From Bemisia tabaci (Eukaryota; Arthropoda; Insecta; Hemiptera; Aleyrodidae), in assembly GCF_918797505.1 (NCBI RefSeq), contig NC_092801.1, positions 13,764,001 to 13,828,000 on the forward strand: a stretch of 64,000 nt of DNA, written 5' to 3'. Shown here one piece after another: positions 19,611 to 29,811 of this stretch. The notes below the pieces were generated by a model that saw only the letters and a program-made list of their open reading frames with translations, ran no database searches and was not told where the DNA came from. Position numbers and translations under genes: made by a program. Each line of letters opens with the position of its first letter. Position 1 is the stretch's first letter.

Positions 19611-19716
19611 AAAACTGGTCCAAAGATGCGCATCCTATACTGCCCTGCTTCAATCGGCGTTTTTCCTCAGCACGACAAAACTGGTCAAAGATGCGCATCC
19701 TATACTGCCCTGCTAA
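19591..19716. repeat. Tandem duplication, 66-bp unit, at a family A end
   Basis: GCGTTTTTCCTCAGCACGAC AAAACTGGTC ... TATACTGCCCTGCT occurs twice in a row (start 19591 and start 19657). Each unit pairs a family A right end with the beginning of a left end. A further left-end fragment, CTGCCCTGCTAAGGAAAAAC, follows and runs into an A tract. Confidence 0.75.
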
Positions 19717-19760
19717 GGAAAAACGCCGTTTGAACATTCGAATATTGCGTTTTTTCTGAC

Positions 19761-19792
<32 letters not shown>

Positions 19793-20048
19793 ATGGTAGC
19801 TCTAACATTTTTTGCGAACTTTTGAGATTATCAAAATTAAAATGCGAACAAAATTCGAAGAAAACAATCTTTTGTTTTTCATAAAATACGTACTCCGTAG
19901 GTGAAAATCCAGCAGTGTTGGATCTCAAGGTAGCCACAACCAAGAAAATAAAAAAGAGAACCCATAAAACTCATATAAGGAAAATTAACCGAATGACTCA
20001 AAAGTCAGCTGCTTACAAGGAAGACATTCTGAGCTTTCGCATTGGCGC

Positions 20049-20268
20049 TCAGTAGATCGAGTCAATCAGAGGCGTCGGACTTACAATTTTTGACTGAAAC
20101 TGCAAATTTTGATGTTTATTTCGTTATTTCTTAAATTTCACGGGGTGGTTTCGGAAGAAAGTTTCATGAGAAAACTAATGGAACCACTTTTAGAACCTCA
20201 AAGTCTTAAACATCAGAGTTACGAGCGTTTAAAGTTTTGACCACTCCTATTGACTCGATCCAGTATGT
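20049..20268. repeat. Family E, copy 3 (uninterrupted)
   Basis: AGTAGATCGAGTCAATCAGA GGCGTCGGAC at the left and CACTCCTATTGACTCGATCC AGT at the right. About 220 bp. This shows the size of the family before insertions. Confidence 0.65.
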
Positions 20269-20504
20269 GGCGGAAGTGCCGAGACTCCTTTGATCGCGTT
20301 GATTTTTTTCATTTTGATCATTTATTGATTGGAATTTGGAGTATAAAATATTCCAAATGGAAAAAAGACATTTTTTACGCTGGAGTGGCAACGTATCTTG
20401 ACCACTGCCTCTAGTCGTCTAATCTAACCATCTGGATCCCCCGAATCTCGTCCGATTATGTGAGTGCTGGTGCAGTGTCATCAGTGATGCATCGCATCGC
20501 CTTG

Positions 20505-20757
20505 CTGCCGTGTTGAGGAAAAACGCCGTATGAACCTCCAGGCGTCGCCAAATTTCCTTTGATAAAAACCGAATTTCCTTGTTAACTTATGAATATTTTC
20601 TTTCCAATTTTTCAGATAATTTTGTTCGCAATGTCACCTAAAGTCCCTATAAATATCAAGGAATAATATTCATATCTTTCTTCAAAAATAAAAATTTTAT
20701 TGAAGGAAATTTGGCAACTCTCGAATGTTCATACGGCGTTCTTCCTAAGCACGACAG
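20505..20757. repeat. MITE family A, copy 5
   Basis: CTGCCGTGTTGAGGAAAAAC at the left, GGCGTTCTTCCTAAGCACGA CAG at the right, AT-rich core. Confidence 0.8.
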
Positions 20758-20811
20758 CATGGATGGGTTTTCTGCTTGGGAACTATTTTTGCTTGAATCC
20801 CACCTGACATT

Positions 20812-21053
20812 TTGCCGTGCTAAGAAAGAAACGTATGAGCATTTAGACGTTGACAAATTTCTCTCGATGAAATATAGATTTCCTGGAAAAATTGTGAGTT
20901 TTGAATTTTTTCCGAGAATTTTTAACGACTGGCTCTAGTGAGTTTGAAAATTTTCAGGAAAAATCCTCCCAACGTTCTTCAGAAATACATGTTTTATCGA
21001 GGGACATCCGGCAACATTTCAATACTCATACGGCGTTCTTCCTTAGCACGGAC
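20812..21053. repeat. MITE family A, copy 6 (diverged)
   Basis: TTGCCGTGCTAAGAAAGAAA at the left and CATACGGCGTTCTTCCTTAG CACGG at the right. Only about 55 bp separates it from copy 5. Confidence 0.75.
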
Positions 21054-21166
21054 GGATTATAGCCTCTGTATATGTATGGCTCCCTTAGTAAAGTCACCCA
21101 ATTCAAATCATACGCTGAAATAAATTATCATTACGAAATCATTCATCCGATTTGATAGATTTGACT

Positions 21167-21300
21167 ACATTTTGCAACTCCGAACTGCAATTTCTGGCTC
21201 ATTCGTATAAACACTTATGTGCATAGGGAAACTAATGGTATACTTAGTTTCTAAACTCAGTCAGAAATTGTAGTTCATAATTGCAAAATGCAGCCCGAAT
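21167..21300. repeat. MITE family J, copy 5
   Basis: ATTTGACTACATTTTGCAAC at the left, AATTGCAAAATGCAGCCCGA AT at the right, core in the orientation opposite to copy 1. Confidence 0.7.
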
Positions 21301-21330
21301 AACGTTTTTGGAGCCATAGAATAGCATAGC

Positions 21331-21440
21331 AACCAGACTGCATTTTTCAATTAGGAATTGTAATTTCTTGCTCATGTTAGAAACATCATATGTGCTATAA
21401 GTTTCCCGCGTGGAGATAGGTGCTTTTAGGAATGGGTGTG
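21331..21440. repeat. MITE family J, copy 6 (truncated)
   Basis: CAGACTGCATTTTTCAATTA GGAATTGTAATTTCTTGC and the core are present. The right end is cut off a few bases before MITE K copy 2. Confidence 0.6.
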
Positions 21441-21442
21441 GA

Positions 21443-21699
21443 ATTGGACCGCGTTTTACAGAAAGGAACCAAGCTGCATCAGCTATTGCCAAATTCAACT
21501 GGGCAATTCAAATTTGTACGAGAAATGTTGTAAGGATTCCTTTGGAAATTTTAAGGAATTTGCCTCTTACTATGGAGAAAATTCACTAAAGGCACGAAAA
21601 TCCGCACAACCGTTTTCATGTAAAAAATTAAATAGCCCAATTATATTTGGCAATAGCTGCGGATGTGGCTTGGTTCCTTTCTGTTCTACGCGGTCCAAT
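21443..21699. repeat. MITE family K, copy 2
   Basis: ATTGGACCGCGTTTTACAGA AAGGAACC at the left and its near-exact complement at the right (GGTTCCTTTCTGTTCTACGC GGTCCAAT). 257 bp, non-coding. Confidence 0.85.
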
Positions 21700-22068
21700 G
21701 GAGATGTCGCTATGTGAGGAATTTGCAATTTGACTATTGTTTCTTACGTAAAAGTTCGGTGCAAAGATAGGGAGTAAATACATTAGCAGGGTTGCCGTGT
21801 TTTCAGTTTTAGAGTCCCCAAGTAAAGTGACAGCCCTGTCATTGTATTATTTGCTCCCTATCTTTGCATGGAGAGTTTGTCTTGGTAGACGTGGACTTTC
21901 AGGATAGCGTGGGATATCCCCTCTATTTTGGCCTCAACTGGAGAGCTTTTTTTTGAACTTGGGAGTTGATTTCAGAGAAAACCAGTGGCACCATCGTGTC
22001 TCCCGCGAAATTTTACGTAAGAACCAGCAGTCAAATCGCAAATTCCTCACACATACAACACCTCCATT
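21698..22068. repeat. Foldback element family L, copy 2 (left arm shortened)
   Basis: AATGGAGATGTCGCTATGTG at the left overlaps the last two bases of K copy 2. The right end is ACACATACAACACCTCCATT. After TTACGTAAAAGTTCG the left arm jumps straight to GTGCAAAGATAGGGAG, so about 140 bp present in copies 1 and 3 is missing. Confidence 0.75.
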
Positions 22069-22516
22069 GTAGTTCTTCATTGCAAAATATATATTCCAAT
22101 TGCATCTTCTGGTGTCACTAAATCCAGCTTCAGCCGCGGCCAAATCTTCTCGTTTTGTCTCTGCACAGTTCAAACACGTTCAGTGACAGGAGCTAATCAC
22201 GTTTCACCCTTATCATTGTCGTAAAGTTCGGTAATATCTGACCGAAAGGGAGAATGAACGTATTTTTACCCGATTCCGATTGCTTGTCTCGGTCACCAGT
22301 GCATACAGTTTTATCCGTTACACACAAAGTTACTTTTTAATCGCCTTTATCAGCCTACCCGGTGAGAAATTTTACCTCGATCTCAAATAAACGTTATCAG
22401 GAAGGTACATTGCATATGAGCGCACAATCCTGTGCTGCAATCGAGGTGAATGCGGTTGTCAGATTAAGCGGGAAAAAAAAAATGCGCATTTCAAAATACG
22501 ACCCGTGACCTCTAGA
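22069..22516. other. Intron 1 stretch without recognised element
   Basis: Apart from a short J-like tail (ATTGTAGTTCTTCATTGCAA at 22067-22086), I see nothing repetitive or gene-like. Confidence 0.35.
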
Positions 22517-22660
22517 TCCAGTGTGTTTTTTTTTCCAGAGCACTCTGAAAAGTTCAAATGAAAACTTTTCCGGAAAATTCAGGCTTCATCAGGCCCTTTT
22601 TCTTGTCAATGTTTTCAAGAGTCTGGACTCTAGATCCAATGTGGTTTTTTTTTCCAGTGC
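22517..22660. repeat. Element family I, fragment
   Basis: GACTCTAGATCCAATGTGGT followed by a T run and CCAGTG is the family I end. Next to it lies AGCACTCTGAAAAGTTCAAA TG, whose complement sits beside the family I copy at 25.3 kb. Confidence 0.5.
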
Positions 22661-22867
22661 GGGCAATTTAATTTTTTTACAAGAAAGCGGTTTTTCGGAT
22701 TTTTCTTTTTGCAAATTTCAGTGAATTTCCCAAGTACAGTCCAAGGCATAAGCTGATTTCCCTCGGAAAATCAGGGAATTTTTCCAAAGTAAAAATGACA
22801 GGAAATATGCAACGTCTCAATCTAAGATACGTGGTTTCTCACCTTACTCATCCATATACCTTTAGCG

Positions 22868-23020
22868 AGGCGTGAATGCTCGATTACCGATTTTTCCCCA
22901 TTTGAAGCCATGGTAAAAAATCGATTATTAAGGTGTTCGTTGCGAACACCCTGTATATTGATCCTTTTTTGCAGGTGTAAATGGCAGATCAATCGATATA
23001 TCGCAAAACCGCTGCGATAT
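22868..23020. repeat. Decayed relative of the CAGTGGCGTGGCGTG element
   Basis: CCATTTGAAGCCATGGTAAA AAATCGATTATTAAGGTGTT CG..GCGAACACCCTG matches the middle of the element at 49722-49885. Its hAT-type ends are no longer clear. Confidence 0.55.
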
Positions 23021-23252
23021 AAGTAGATTAGCATCTAGCGTTCTTTGAGAAGAAATTGAAAGTTTTCAACATGAATGGATGCTATTCAATACACAATGTT
23101 TTTATTCGTGTTTTTTGTGTTTATTTCTGATTAATTTCCTTTTGCGTCGCGACTTGATTTTGGAAACTTCCATTCGCCGCAGCTTCTTTCGACCTCCCGG
23201 GAAATAGCATCTAACAAAATGCATTTCACTTACTGTGCTAATGACCAACATA

Positions 23253-23504
23253 CTGTCGTGCTAAGGAAGAACGCCGTATGAACATTCGAGAGTTGCCAAA
23301 GTTCCGTGGATAAAACATGAGTTTTTGGGGAAAGTCGTGCATATCTTTCCTTGAAATTTTCGAATATTTTAGATCGTACCTCGAAAAAAATATTCTGAGA
23401 AATTTCAAGAAAAATATTCCGAATTTCCCGGTAAATTCCTTTTGTATCGAAGGAAATATGGCAACGTCTGATGGCTTATACGGCGTTCTTCCTTAGCACG
23501 GTAG
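23253..23504. repeat. MITE family A, copy 7 (TSD CATA)
   Basis: CTGTCGTGCTAAGGAAGAAC at the left, GCGTTCTTCCTTAGCACGGT AG at the right. CATA directly flanks both sides (23249-23252 and 23505-23508). Confidence 0.88.
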
Positions 23505-23704
23505 CATAGGACTCACCCAATTAGCGACTCGGTATCCATTTCGACGCAGTTCAATGAATTCATCGCTCCTCTGACGTTAGGCCTCAATTTCTGCGTGAGC
23601 CCTGTTTCACATATAAATCCATGCTTTCCAAGGCTCATCTAAAATTCAAGTTACGTCCTTCCGTCAGAGGAGCGACGAATTGTCATCTCAAAGTTTACAA
23701 GTCC

Positions 23705-24119
23705 ACACTGAAAAAAAAATCTCGGTGTATTTACTGAGAAAAGGGTAAAATTACCAAGAATTCAGGGTTCTATTTGATCCCAGTTTTTTCTTGGTAAAAT
23801 TACCATGTACGGAATAGGTAATTTTACCGAGAAATCTCGGTAAAATTATTGACTTTCTCGGTAATTTTACTGGACCCCGGTAAAAACGCCAATATTTTTT
23901 ATCGACTGTGGTAGAATCACCGAGATAAAATGGCAAAGTTACCGGGAATTGATTACCAATAAAAGTGGTATTCTTACCAGAGAAAAACAGTAAAAATACC
24001 GGTTTTTAGGTAAGCTTACCAGTCTGTCTTGGTAAAATTACCAATGATTGGCAAAAAAAGTGAGATGGTAAAGGTACCAACGGACCTTGGTAAAAACACC
24101 GAGAATTTTTTTTCAGTGC
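23705..24119. repeat. Foldback element H built from GGTAAAATTACC units
   Basis: Ends ACACTGAAAAAAAAATCTCG and CGAGAATTTTTTTTCAGTG. The inside holds more than ten short, mostly palindromic blocks of the type TTGGTAAAATTACCA or CTCGGTAATTTTACC in both orientations. No coding content. Confidence 0.75.
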
Positions 24120-24246
24120 ACCTTACTCCATTTTAGTTGAACTTGTGACGTCTGAAACTTTATAATGAAGAACCACTTTTTTTCCCGATCTACATTTTTA
24201 GTTTCGCCCCTATTTAATCGATCATTCTTCGAGGCATTCGACCATT

Positions 24247-24487
24247 CTAATGAAGAACGCCGTAAGAGCATTCAAATGTTGTCAAATTATTTTCAATAAA
24301 ATGCGTATCCTCCAGAAAAAATACATACATTTTTCCTCGAATTTTTCAGGAACTATGGTTTTGATCGCGACCAAAATTCTCCAAAATTTTCATCGAAAAA
24401 AATCGTCGAGTTTTCCAAGAACTTCGTATTTTGTACGCGGAAATTTGGCAACATCAAAACGTTCATACGTCGTTCTTTCTTAGGCAG
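24247..24487. repeat. MITE family A, copy 8 (TSD CATT)
   Basis: CTAATGAAGAACGCCGTAAG at the left, TACGTCGTTCTTTCTTAGGC AG at the right. CATT flanks both sides (24243-24246, 24488-24491). Several base losses in both ends. Confidence 0.75.
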
Positions 24488-24982
24488 CATTCGATTGTAC
24501 TCGTTCTCCCGGGCCAGCCAGGTTTTCAGAGTTGCCAGATTGTGTCGAAAAATCAGCGTTTCCCCCAACTTAAACCCATGTAAAATATGCGCATTACATT
24601 GCACAATTTGGCAGCATTGGGTTTGATCCACCCTTTTGAGCGAGAACCGCGTATGTCCACTGGAAACCAAATGTATAAACGCTCTTGTTTCCGAGTACCG
24701 TGGTAATTTATGCACGTCGGAATTTCGGAGATTCATTCACGTGCATTCTGGGGCGATTTCATAATCCTAGGCAAGTCGGCCGCGGTTTGATAGCTGTCAG
24801 AGCTAAGCCAATAAAGTGGACAAATTTATTGTCATTATCAAAGAGTAAACGGAAAAAAAGGAAGTTTGTCTCGCCTATCACTTGCGATCTCTCTATTTAT
24901 ACGATTGCCCCGTGGCACATCCTGATAGGGTGAGTCACGCGGTTCCTCGCGGCCCATTCAGCCTTTTTTGTCGAGGTTTTAG

Positions 24983-24983
<1 letters not shown>

Positions 24984-25052
<69 letters not shown>
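24984..25052. repeat. (AT)n microsatellite
   Basis: About 34 uninterrupted AT units. A shorter run is at 25143-25160. Confidence 0.95.
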
Positions 25053-25057
<5 letters not shown>

Positions 25058-25273
25058 GTTTTAGTTTTAGTCAACGACGATCAGCATCTAGGCTATTTAC
25101 GTCGGGGACTAGGCAATTTTAAATTTTTAAATTTAATTTCTTATATATATATATATATAAACTCGATTTTGGATCGTAGAAGTAAAATGAAATTTTCTGT
25201 CGAGCGAATCTCGTGTTGTGCCTTGATGGAAGAAACACGCTATATGCAGACTCATATATCGCCTTTTGGTCGG

Positions 25274-25544
25274 TTGAAGCCTGAATTTTCCGGAGAAGTT
25301 TTCATTTGAACTTTTCAGAGTGCACTGGAAAAAAAAATACATCGGATCTAGAGTCCAGACTCTTGAAAACGTCGACAAGAAAAAATACTCTTGATTGAAT
25401 CAGATTTTTGCTTAAATCAAAAGGAAATCCGCTCATATTAAGAGGCTTGATGTAAGCAAAAATCCAATTGAATCAAAAGTATTTTTTCTTGTCAATGTTT
25501 TTACGAGTCTTGGACTCTAGATCCAATGTGTTTTTTTTCCAGTG
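25274..25544. repeat. Element family I with flanking inverted segment
   Basis: From 25323 CACTGGAAAAAAAAATACAT CGGATCTAGAGTCC to 25544 GGACTCTAGATCCAATGTGT..CCAGTG is a palindromic unit. 25274-25322 is the complement of 22540-22588, so a larger element is shared between the two sites. Confidence 0.6.
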
Positions 25545-25800
25545 TGTTTTACTCGTCACGGAGAATTCGTACACAAAAATTGTATTGTCTCATCTGATAG
25601 TGCTTAATGAACTGAGTTAGTATTTTTCATGATTTCTTTCACAAATAGGAAATCATAGAAAAATGTAGGTATTTACAAGTGAGAAAATGCACTGCCTTTT
25701 TTTTTGAGGGGGGGGGGGGCATTGGATCCCCATTTAATAAAATAAACAGGTGTTCCTACAGTCCGTGCAGCAACATCTGATTGAGCTTACCAGGTTTTGA

Positions 25801-26352
25801 ATGGACCACCAGACAAGGTACGAATTTAAGCAATCTGATACATGTTTCTTAACCAGAACTTCACGTAGAACACGATTCATACAACGAAAATTACTGAAAA
25901 CAACTCCCAACGAAGATATTAACGTTTTTATTTCACATTGGTTACGAGGAATTTGAACTGCCCGCTCACAAGAAACTCAAAGCTCTACGTGAGTCAAATC
26001 GCGCACTACGACGGTTTCAGCAAGCTTCTCAATCGAGCAATGTTCATTTCCCACCATGTGTTGTTCAAAATATCAGGAATTTGCTATAGCTGAGCCAAAG
26101 CGTCAAGATAGAGGTTGCCAGATTTTTAAATCGCAGAAACTGTCATGCTAACGTTTAGCACACGATGTGAATCACGCAGAGCATTGAGTTTTCATGAGCG
26201 GGTGGTTTGAATTCACGCATCAAGAATCATTAAATATCTTCGTGAGGAGTTGATTTCGGTAATTTTCGTTGTGCGCATCGTGTTCTACGTGAAATTTTAG
26301 TCACGTAACATGTATCAGAATGCTGAAATTCGTACCTTGTCTAGTGGTCCAT
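25801..26352. repeat. Inverted-repeat element family B, copy 2
   Basis: ATGGACCACCAGACAAGGTA to TACCTTGTCTAGTGGTCCAT, the same length and interior as copy 1, with scattered differences. Confidence 0.85.
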
Positions 26353-27064
26353 TCTCATTCTTTTGTACAGAGTCTCCTTAAGAAAAGGAGTGTTGATTAA
26401 GGAGCAATCCGTGAATCCAGAGCTGTGTGCTTTTACTGAAACAAATGTATTCTTGGATATCAACTTTCACGTCGTGCCCTTCAGGCCCTGGTTTAGAGTG
26501 CCTCGCAGATCCTCTCACCGCCTTACATTTATCGATTGAGTCATAATTGAGACATTCTTCGCAAAACGACTCGTATGCTATGCAAAGCTGCGCAGAACGT
26601 GCAACTTTGTACTTAATTTGCAACTAAACGATACACACCTCCCAATAGAATTTTCAGCCCTTCATTTCACCACATTTTCCCTCGTTTTTCCCTAAAATTA
26701 CCAGTATGTATGTTCGTTTGGTTTGATACGAACTATTTATGAAGCTGCACCATTTGAACAGCAGTGTGAAGCTCAAGCGTCGTTTCTGCAATGACGGTCT
26801 CAATTTTTGTCTGACTTTTCCTCGTTCCAAGTACCTCTCCCAACTCCGTTCTTGGCTACTCTGTCCGCATCCAGAACAATAAATTTTGACCTTTATCTCG
26901 GCTGGAGATTTTGGTGATTATTTAAGGAAAATTAACTTTCTGAAAGTCAATCTAATGGGTGACTAGACAAGGTCTGAAGTAGATGAAAATGTCGAACGTC
27001 TCCTCTTCAAAATATCAGGCAGAAAACTTTTTACACAACGGGAAGTTCGAAAACTAACTCGTGC
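26353..27064. other. Intron 1 stretch without recognised full element
   Basis: Mostly unique. GTGACTAGACAAGGTCTGAA at 26962-26981 is a lone family B-like end. Confidence 0.35.
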
Positions 27065-27160
27065 GAGCTGATTGTTGAAATTGATAGACAAAGCGATCGA
27101 CAAAGAAGACATAAAGAGTATGGAGCAATCCTATCGGTTGAAATGGGAAGATCAAGTTTC
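27065..27160. repeat. Fragment of element family Q
   Basis: CGAGCTGATTGTTGAAATTG ATAGACAAAGCGAT matches the left end of Q at 37690. The complementary right end is absent. Confidence 0.5.
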
Positions 27161-27172
27161 CAAAGGGAGGGT

Positions 27173-27743
27173 ATTCCGATTTTTCCGGCGAAATTCGTGC
27201 TGAACTATAAAAACGTAAGCCATTTTTGAAATCAGCGCTAAAAATCTGTCCGGAGTCACTTGACACATTTCAAGCTATCGGAAAAGAGAGACAAAAATTG
27301 TTGACCAGTGAAACAGGGATGCCGCACTCAGGGAATACCGGGAAATGTCAGACAATTTTAAAAAGTCAGGGAAAACCTGGAAATGTCAGGGAATGTGGCG
27401 AACATTTCAGGGTAAAATTGTTAAGTTACCTTTATTTGCTTCCTTGAACGAGTTTGACGTTTCGACCAACAAATTTTGCCCGATAAATATTTCTAATTAG
27501 ATCTTTTTAACCATCTGGCATACCTTCAATTGTTAGGGAATTTAACCAAAGTTTGTCAGGGAGGTCAGAAAAATGTCAGGGAATTTCATATACTAAATTC
27601 TGTGGCAACCCTGAATTCCGATTTTTCCGGAGAAAATCGAGCTGACCCAGGAAAACGGAATGAGCCATTTTCGGAATCAGCGCCAAAAATCTACTTTGGA
27701 ATCAATTGTCACATTTCAAGCAAATTTAAGAAAAGAATTGTTC
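27173..27743. repeat. Diverged direct repeat flanking element X
   Basis: ATTCCGATTTTTCCGGCGAA at 27173 recurs as ATTCCGATTTTTCCGGAGAA at 27615. Both are followed by matching words (GAGCCATTTT/AGCCATTTTT, AATCAGCGC, AAAAATCT, CACATTTCAAG). Element X occupies 27314-27613 between them. Confidence 0.55.
27314..27613. repeat. CAGGG-ended, GTCAGGGAA-rich element X
   Basis: Starts CAGGGATGCCGCA, ends TGTGGCAACCCTG. The inside repeats GTCAGGGAA/TCAGGGAAAA several times. These features suit a decayed hAT-type MITE. No matching 8-bp flanks. Confidence 0.5.
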
Positions 27744-28520
27744 TGCCGCGCTTAGGGAAAACGCCGCACGAGCATTCAGGCATTGCCATATTTCCTTCAA
27801 TAACAAACAAATTTACTGGGAAAATTCTGAAACAATTTTCTCCAATTTTTCAGATTGTTGTGTATCCAATTTAATCTAAATTATCTGAATATTCCAAGAA
27901 AAAAATATGCATGAATGTCTTCAAGTATGAATGCAAAATTTAATGTATTCTTTCCTTGCCCTATCTTTTAATTTTGTGTACTACCCTTTCGTGACCCCTA
28001 CTTTTTTGTAAATGTTTTTAAATTCTGTACTACACTATTTTGATCTCTCCTCTGAGGTGTTACCTAATGGCTCAGATGTTAAAAGCATCAGAAGAACGTA
28101 TCTACACGGAGAAAAAAAGCTCGTGCGTGGGACCCGAAGTTTAGGTCATATGGATCTCTGAAGTTTTCGGATTGAGCATATGAACACTTAAGGTCTTGCT
28201 GCCGAAGTTCAGGTCTGACAACTGAAACTTCAGTTCTTACATCTGTACTTCAGATGCGAGAGCCGAAGTTTTTTTGGATATGAAAACCGAAGTACTTCAG
28301 ATGTAAGAACTGAAGTTTCAGATGTCAGACCTGAACTTCGGCAGCTAGACCTTAAGTGTTTAGATACTCAATCCGAAAACTTCAGAGATCCATATGACCT
28401 AAACTTCGGGTCCCACGCACGAAGTTTTTTTCTCAGTGTACCAACCAACCAACCATACTTTATTCGGGGAAATTTGGCAACTTTCGAATGTTTTTACAGC
28501 GTGTCTCCTTAGCACGGCAG
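27743..28520. repeat. MITE family A, copy 9 (TSD TGTT), interrupted
   Basis: The left CTGCCGCGCTTAGGGAAAAC and right GTGTCTCCTTAGCACGGCAG lie 778 bp apart but are flanked by the same TGTT (27739-27742, 28521-28524). They are therefore two ends of one insertion. About 540 bp of later insertions, including foldback C copy 2, sits between about 27910 and 28450. Confidence 0.8.
28103..28440. repeat. Foldback element family C, copy 2
   Basis: Begins TACACGGAGAAAAAAAGCTC and ends TTTTTTTCTCAGTGTA. Same arm sequence as 15393-15755 with fewer central units (338 against 363 bp). Confidence 0.85.
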
Positions 28521-28806
28521 TGTTGACCAGTAAATTCAGTATTTTTATCGCTAAATTTGGCAGCTGGGTTATTTCGCATCGCGTCGAGCTGCTCAACATT
28601 GTAAGTGCTCGAGGGCGCCTCGATGGAGCTCGTTTTATTTGTCCGGGCGATCAGCCAACATGAGCGCTGTGTGTGACCACTGAGCAAGCGCGATAACTAA
28701 CTTACAAAGTTTCTGGAAATCCGTTCGGTCTTCACTGATTCCAGTTCGATTACGCTCCGAGCGAAATCGGCGTTTGTTTTCGCTCGTACTGTAGATCAGT
28801 GTTCTA

Positions 28807-29007
28807 TATTCTCGCGTCCCGAGGCAAGTAAGCTTTTGAAATTGTCCATCACTGCCGTGCTGAGGAAAAACGCCGTATGAACCTTCAGGCGTTGCCAAAT
28901 TTCCTGTGGTAAAACGCGAATTTCCCGGTAAACTTATGAATAATTTCCTCCCAATTTTTCTATTCTCTCGCGTTCCGAGGCAAGTGAGCCTTTGAAATGG
29001 TACATTA
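28807..29007. repeat. Diverged tandem duplication, unit about 154 bp
   Basis: TATTCTCGCGTCCCGAGGCA at 28807 recurs as TATTCTCTCGCGTTCCGAGG at 28961. Each unit is followed by a family A left end (28852 and 29008). The first A copy has only its left half, so the duplication broke an existing MITE. Confidence 0.7.
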
Positions 29008-29058
29008 CTGTCGTGCTAGGGAAAAACGCCGTATGAACCTTCAGGCGTTGCCAAATTC

Positions 29059-29527
29059 GGCCGCCTATGCTGCCGTGCTAAGGAAGAACGCCGTATGAAC
29101 ATTCGAGAGTTGCCAAATTTCCCTCGACAAAACACCTATTTTTGACAACATTTATGCATAATCGTCCTCGAAATTTTCAGATATTTTAGATTAAATTGCG
29201 TACAAAATTGTCTGAAAATTTCGGAAAATAATATTCGCAATTATCGCAGTAAATTCGGTTTTTATCGGAGGAAACTTGGCAACGTCTGAAGGCTCATACG
29301 GCGTTCTTCCTTAGCACGGCAGTATGATGTAGTGGTTGTAACGCTAGCTCCATGATCGGGAGGTCCCGGGTTCGATTCCCGGCCAGGCGACCCGAGTTTG
29401 ATGGTCTCAAACAATGGTTGCCTGGGACTGGTTGTAGGGACGAAGGGGGAATGGGACTAAAGCGCAAGGATTAGCCTTTGTAGGCTGCTTGAAGTAGTAG
29501 AAAAAAAAAAAAAAAAAAAAGAAAAAG
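29059..29527 (+). mobile_element. tRNA-derived SINE with poly(A) tail (TSD AAATTC), itself interrupted
   Basis: AAATTC repeats on both sides (29053-29058, 29528-29533). Removing the inner MITE gives a 212-bp unit that starts GGCCGCCTATGATGTAGTGG, has an A box-like TAGTGGTTGTAACG, and a clear B box GGTTCGATTCC within GGGTTCGATTCCCGG. The first seven bases can pair with GGCGACC at 29384-29390 (six of seven), like an acceptor stem. A non-tRNA body follows, then an A-rich tail. This is RNA polymerase III promoter architecture. It is not a functional tRNA because the body continues and the 5' part is split. Confidence 0.85.
29070..29322. repeat. MITE family A, inner copy inside the SINE (TSD TATG)
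   Basis: CTGCCGTGCTAAGGAAGAAC to GTTCTTCCTTAGCACGGCAG, 253 bp with intact ends. TATG at 29066-29069 and 29323-29326 is the duplicated SINE sequence. Confidence 0.92.
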
Positions 29528-29811
29528 AAATTCTTTAGATAAAACGCGAATTTCCTAGTAAACTTATGACTTTTTTCCTCCCAATTTTTCAGATAATTTT
29601 GTTCTCAATTTAACCTAAAGATTCTGAAAATGTAAAGGAAGAATATTCAATACTTTCCTCAAAAATAAACATTTTATTGTAGGAAATTTGGCAACTCTCG
29701 AATGTTCATACGGCGTTTTCCCTTTGCACGCGGCAGATTACGTCGATTCCCTCACGAAAGAACGTAACTACACTTCAATGTTGCCAGATTTCCCCGCATA
29801 ATTTGCATTAT

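Larger units (their letters stand above)
29008..29736. repeat. MITE family A, outer copy of a nest (TSD ATTA)
   Basis: Left CTGTCGTGCTAGGGAAAAAC at 29008, right TTTTCCCTTTGCACGCGGCA G ending 29736. ATTA directly flanks both (29004-29007, 29737-29740). The interior is split by a SINE after CCAAATTC. Confidence 0.88.

Noticed and set aside
29327..29400. Functional tRNA gene suggested by the GGGTTCGATTCCCGG B box
   Set aside because: The 5' part is separated by an inner MITE, and the body runs into a non-tRNA segment and A tail flanked by AAATTC repeats. It is a SINE.
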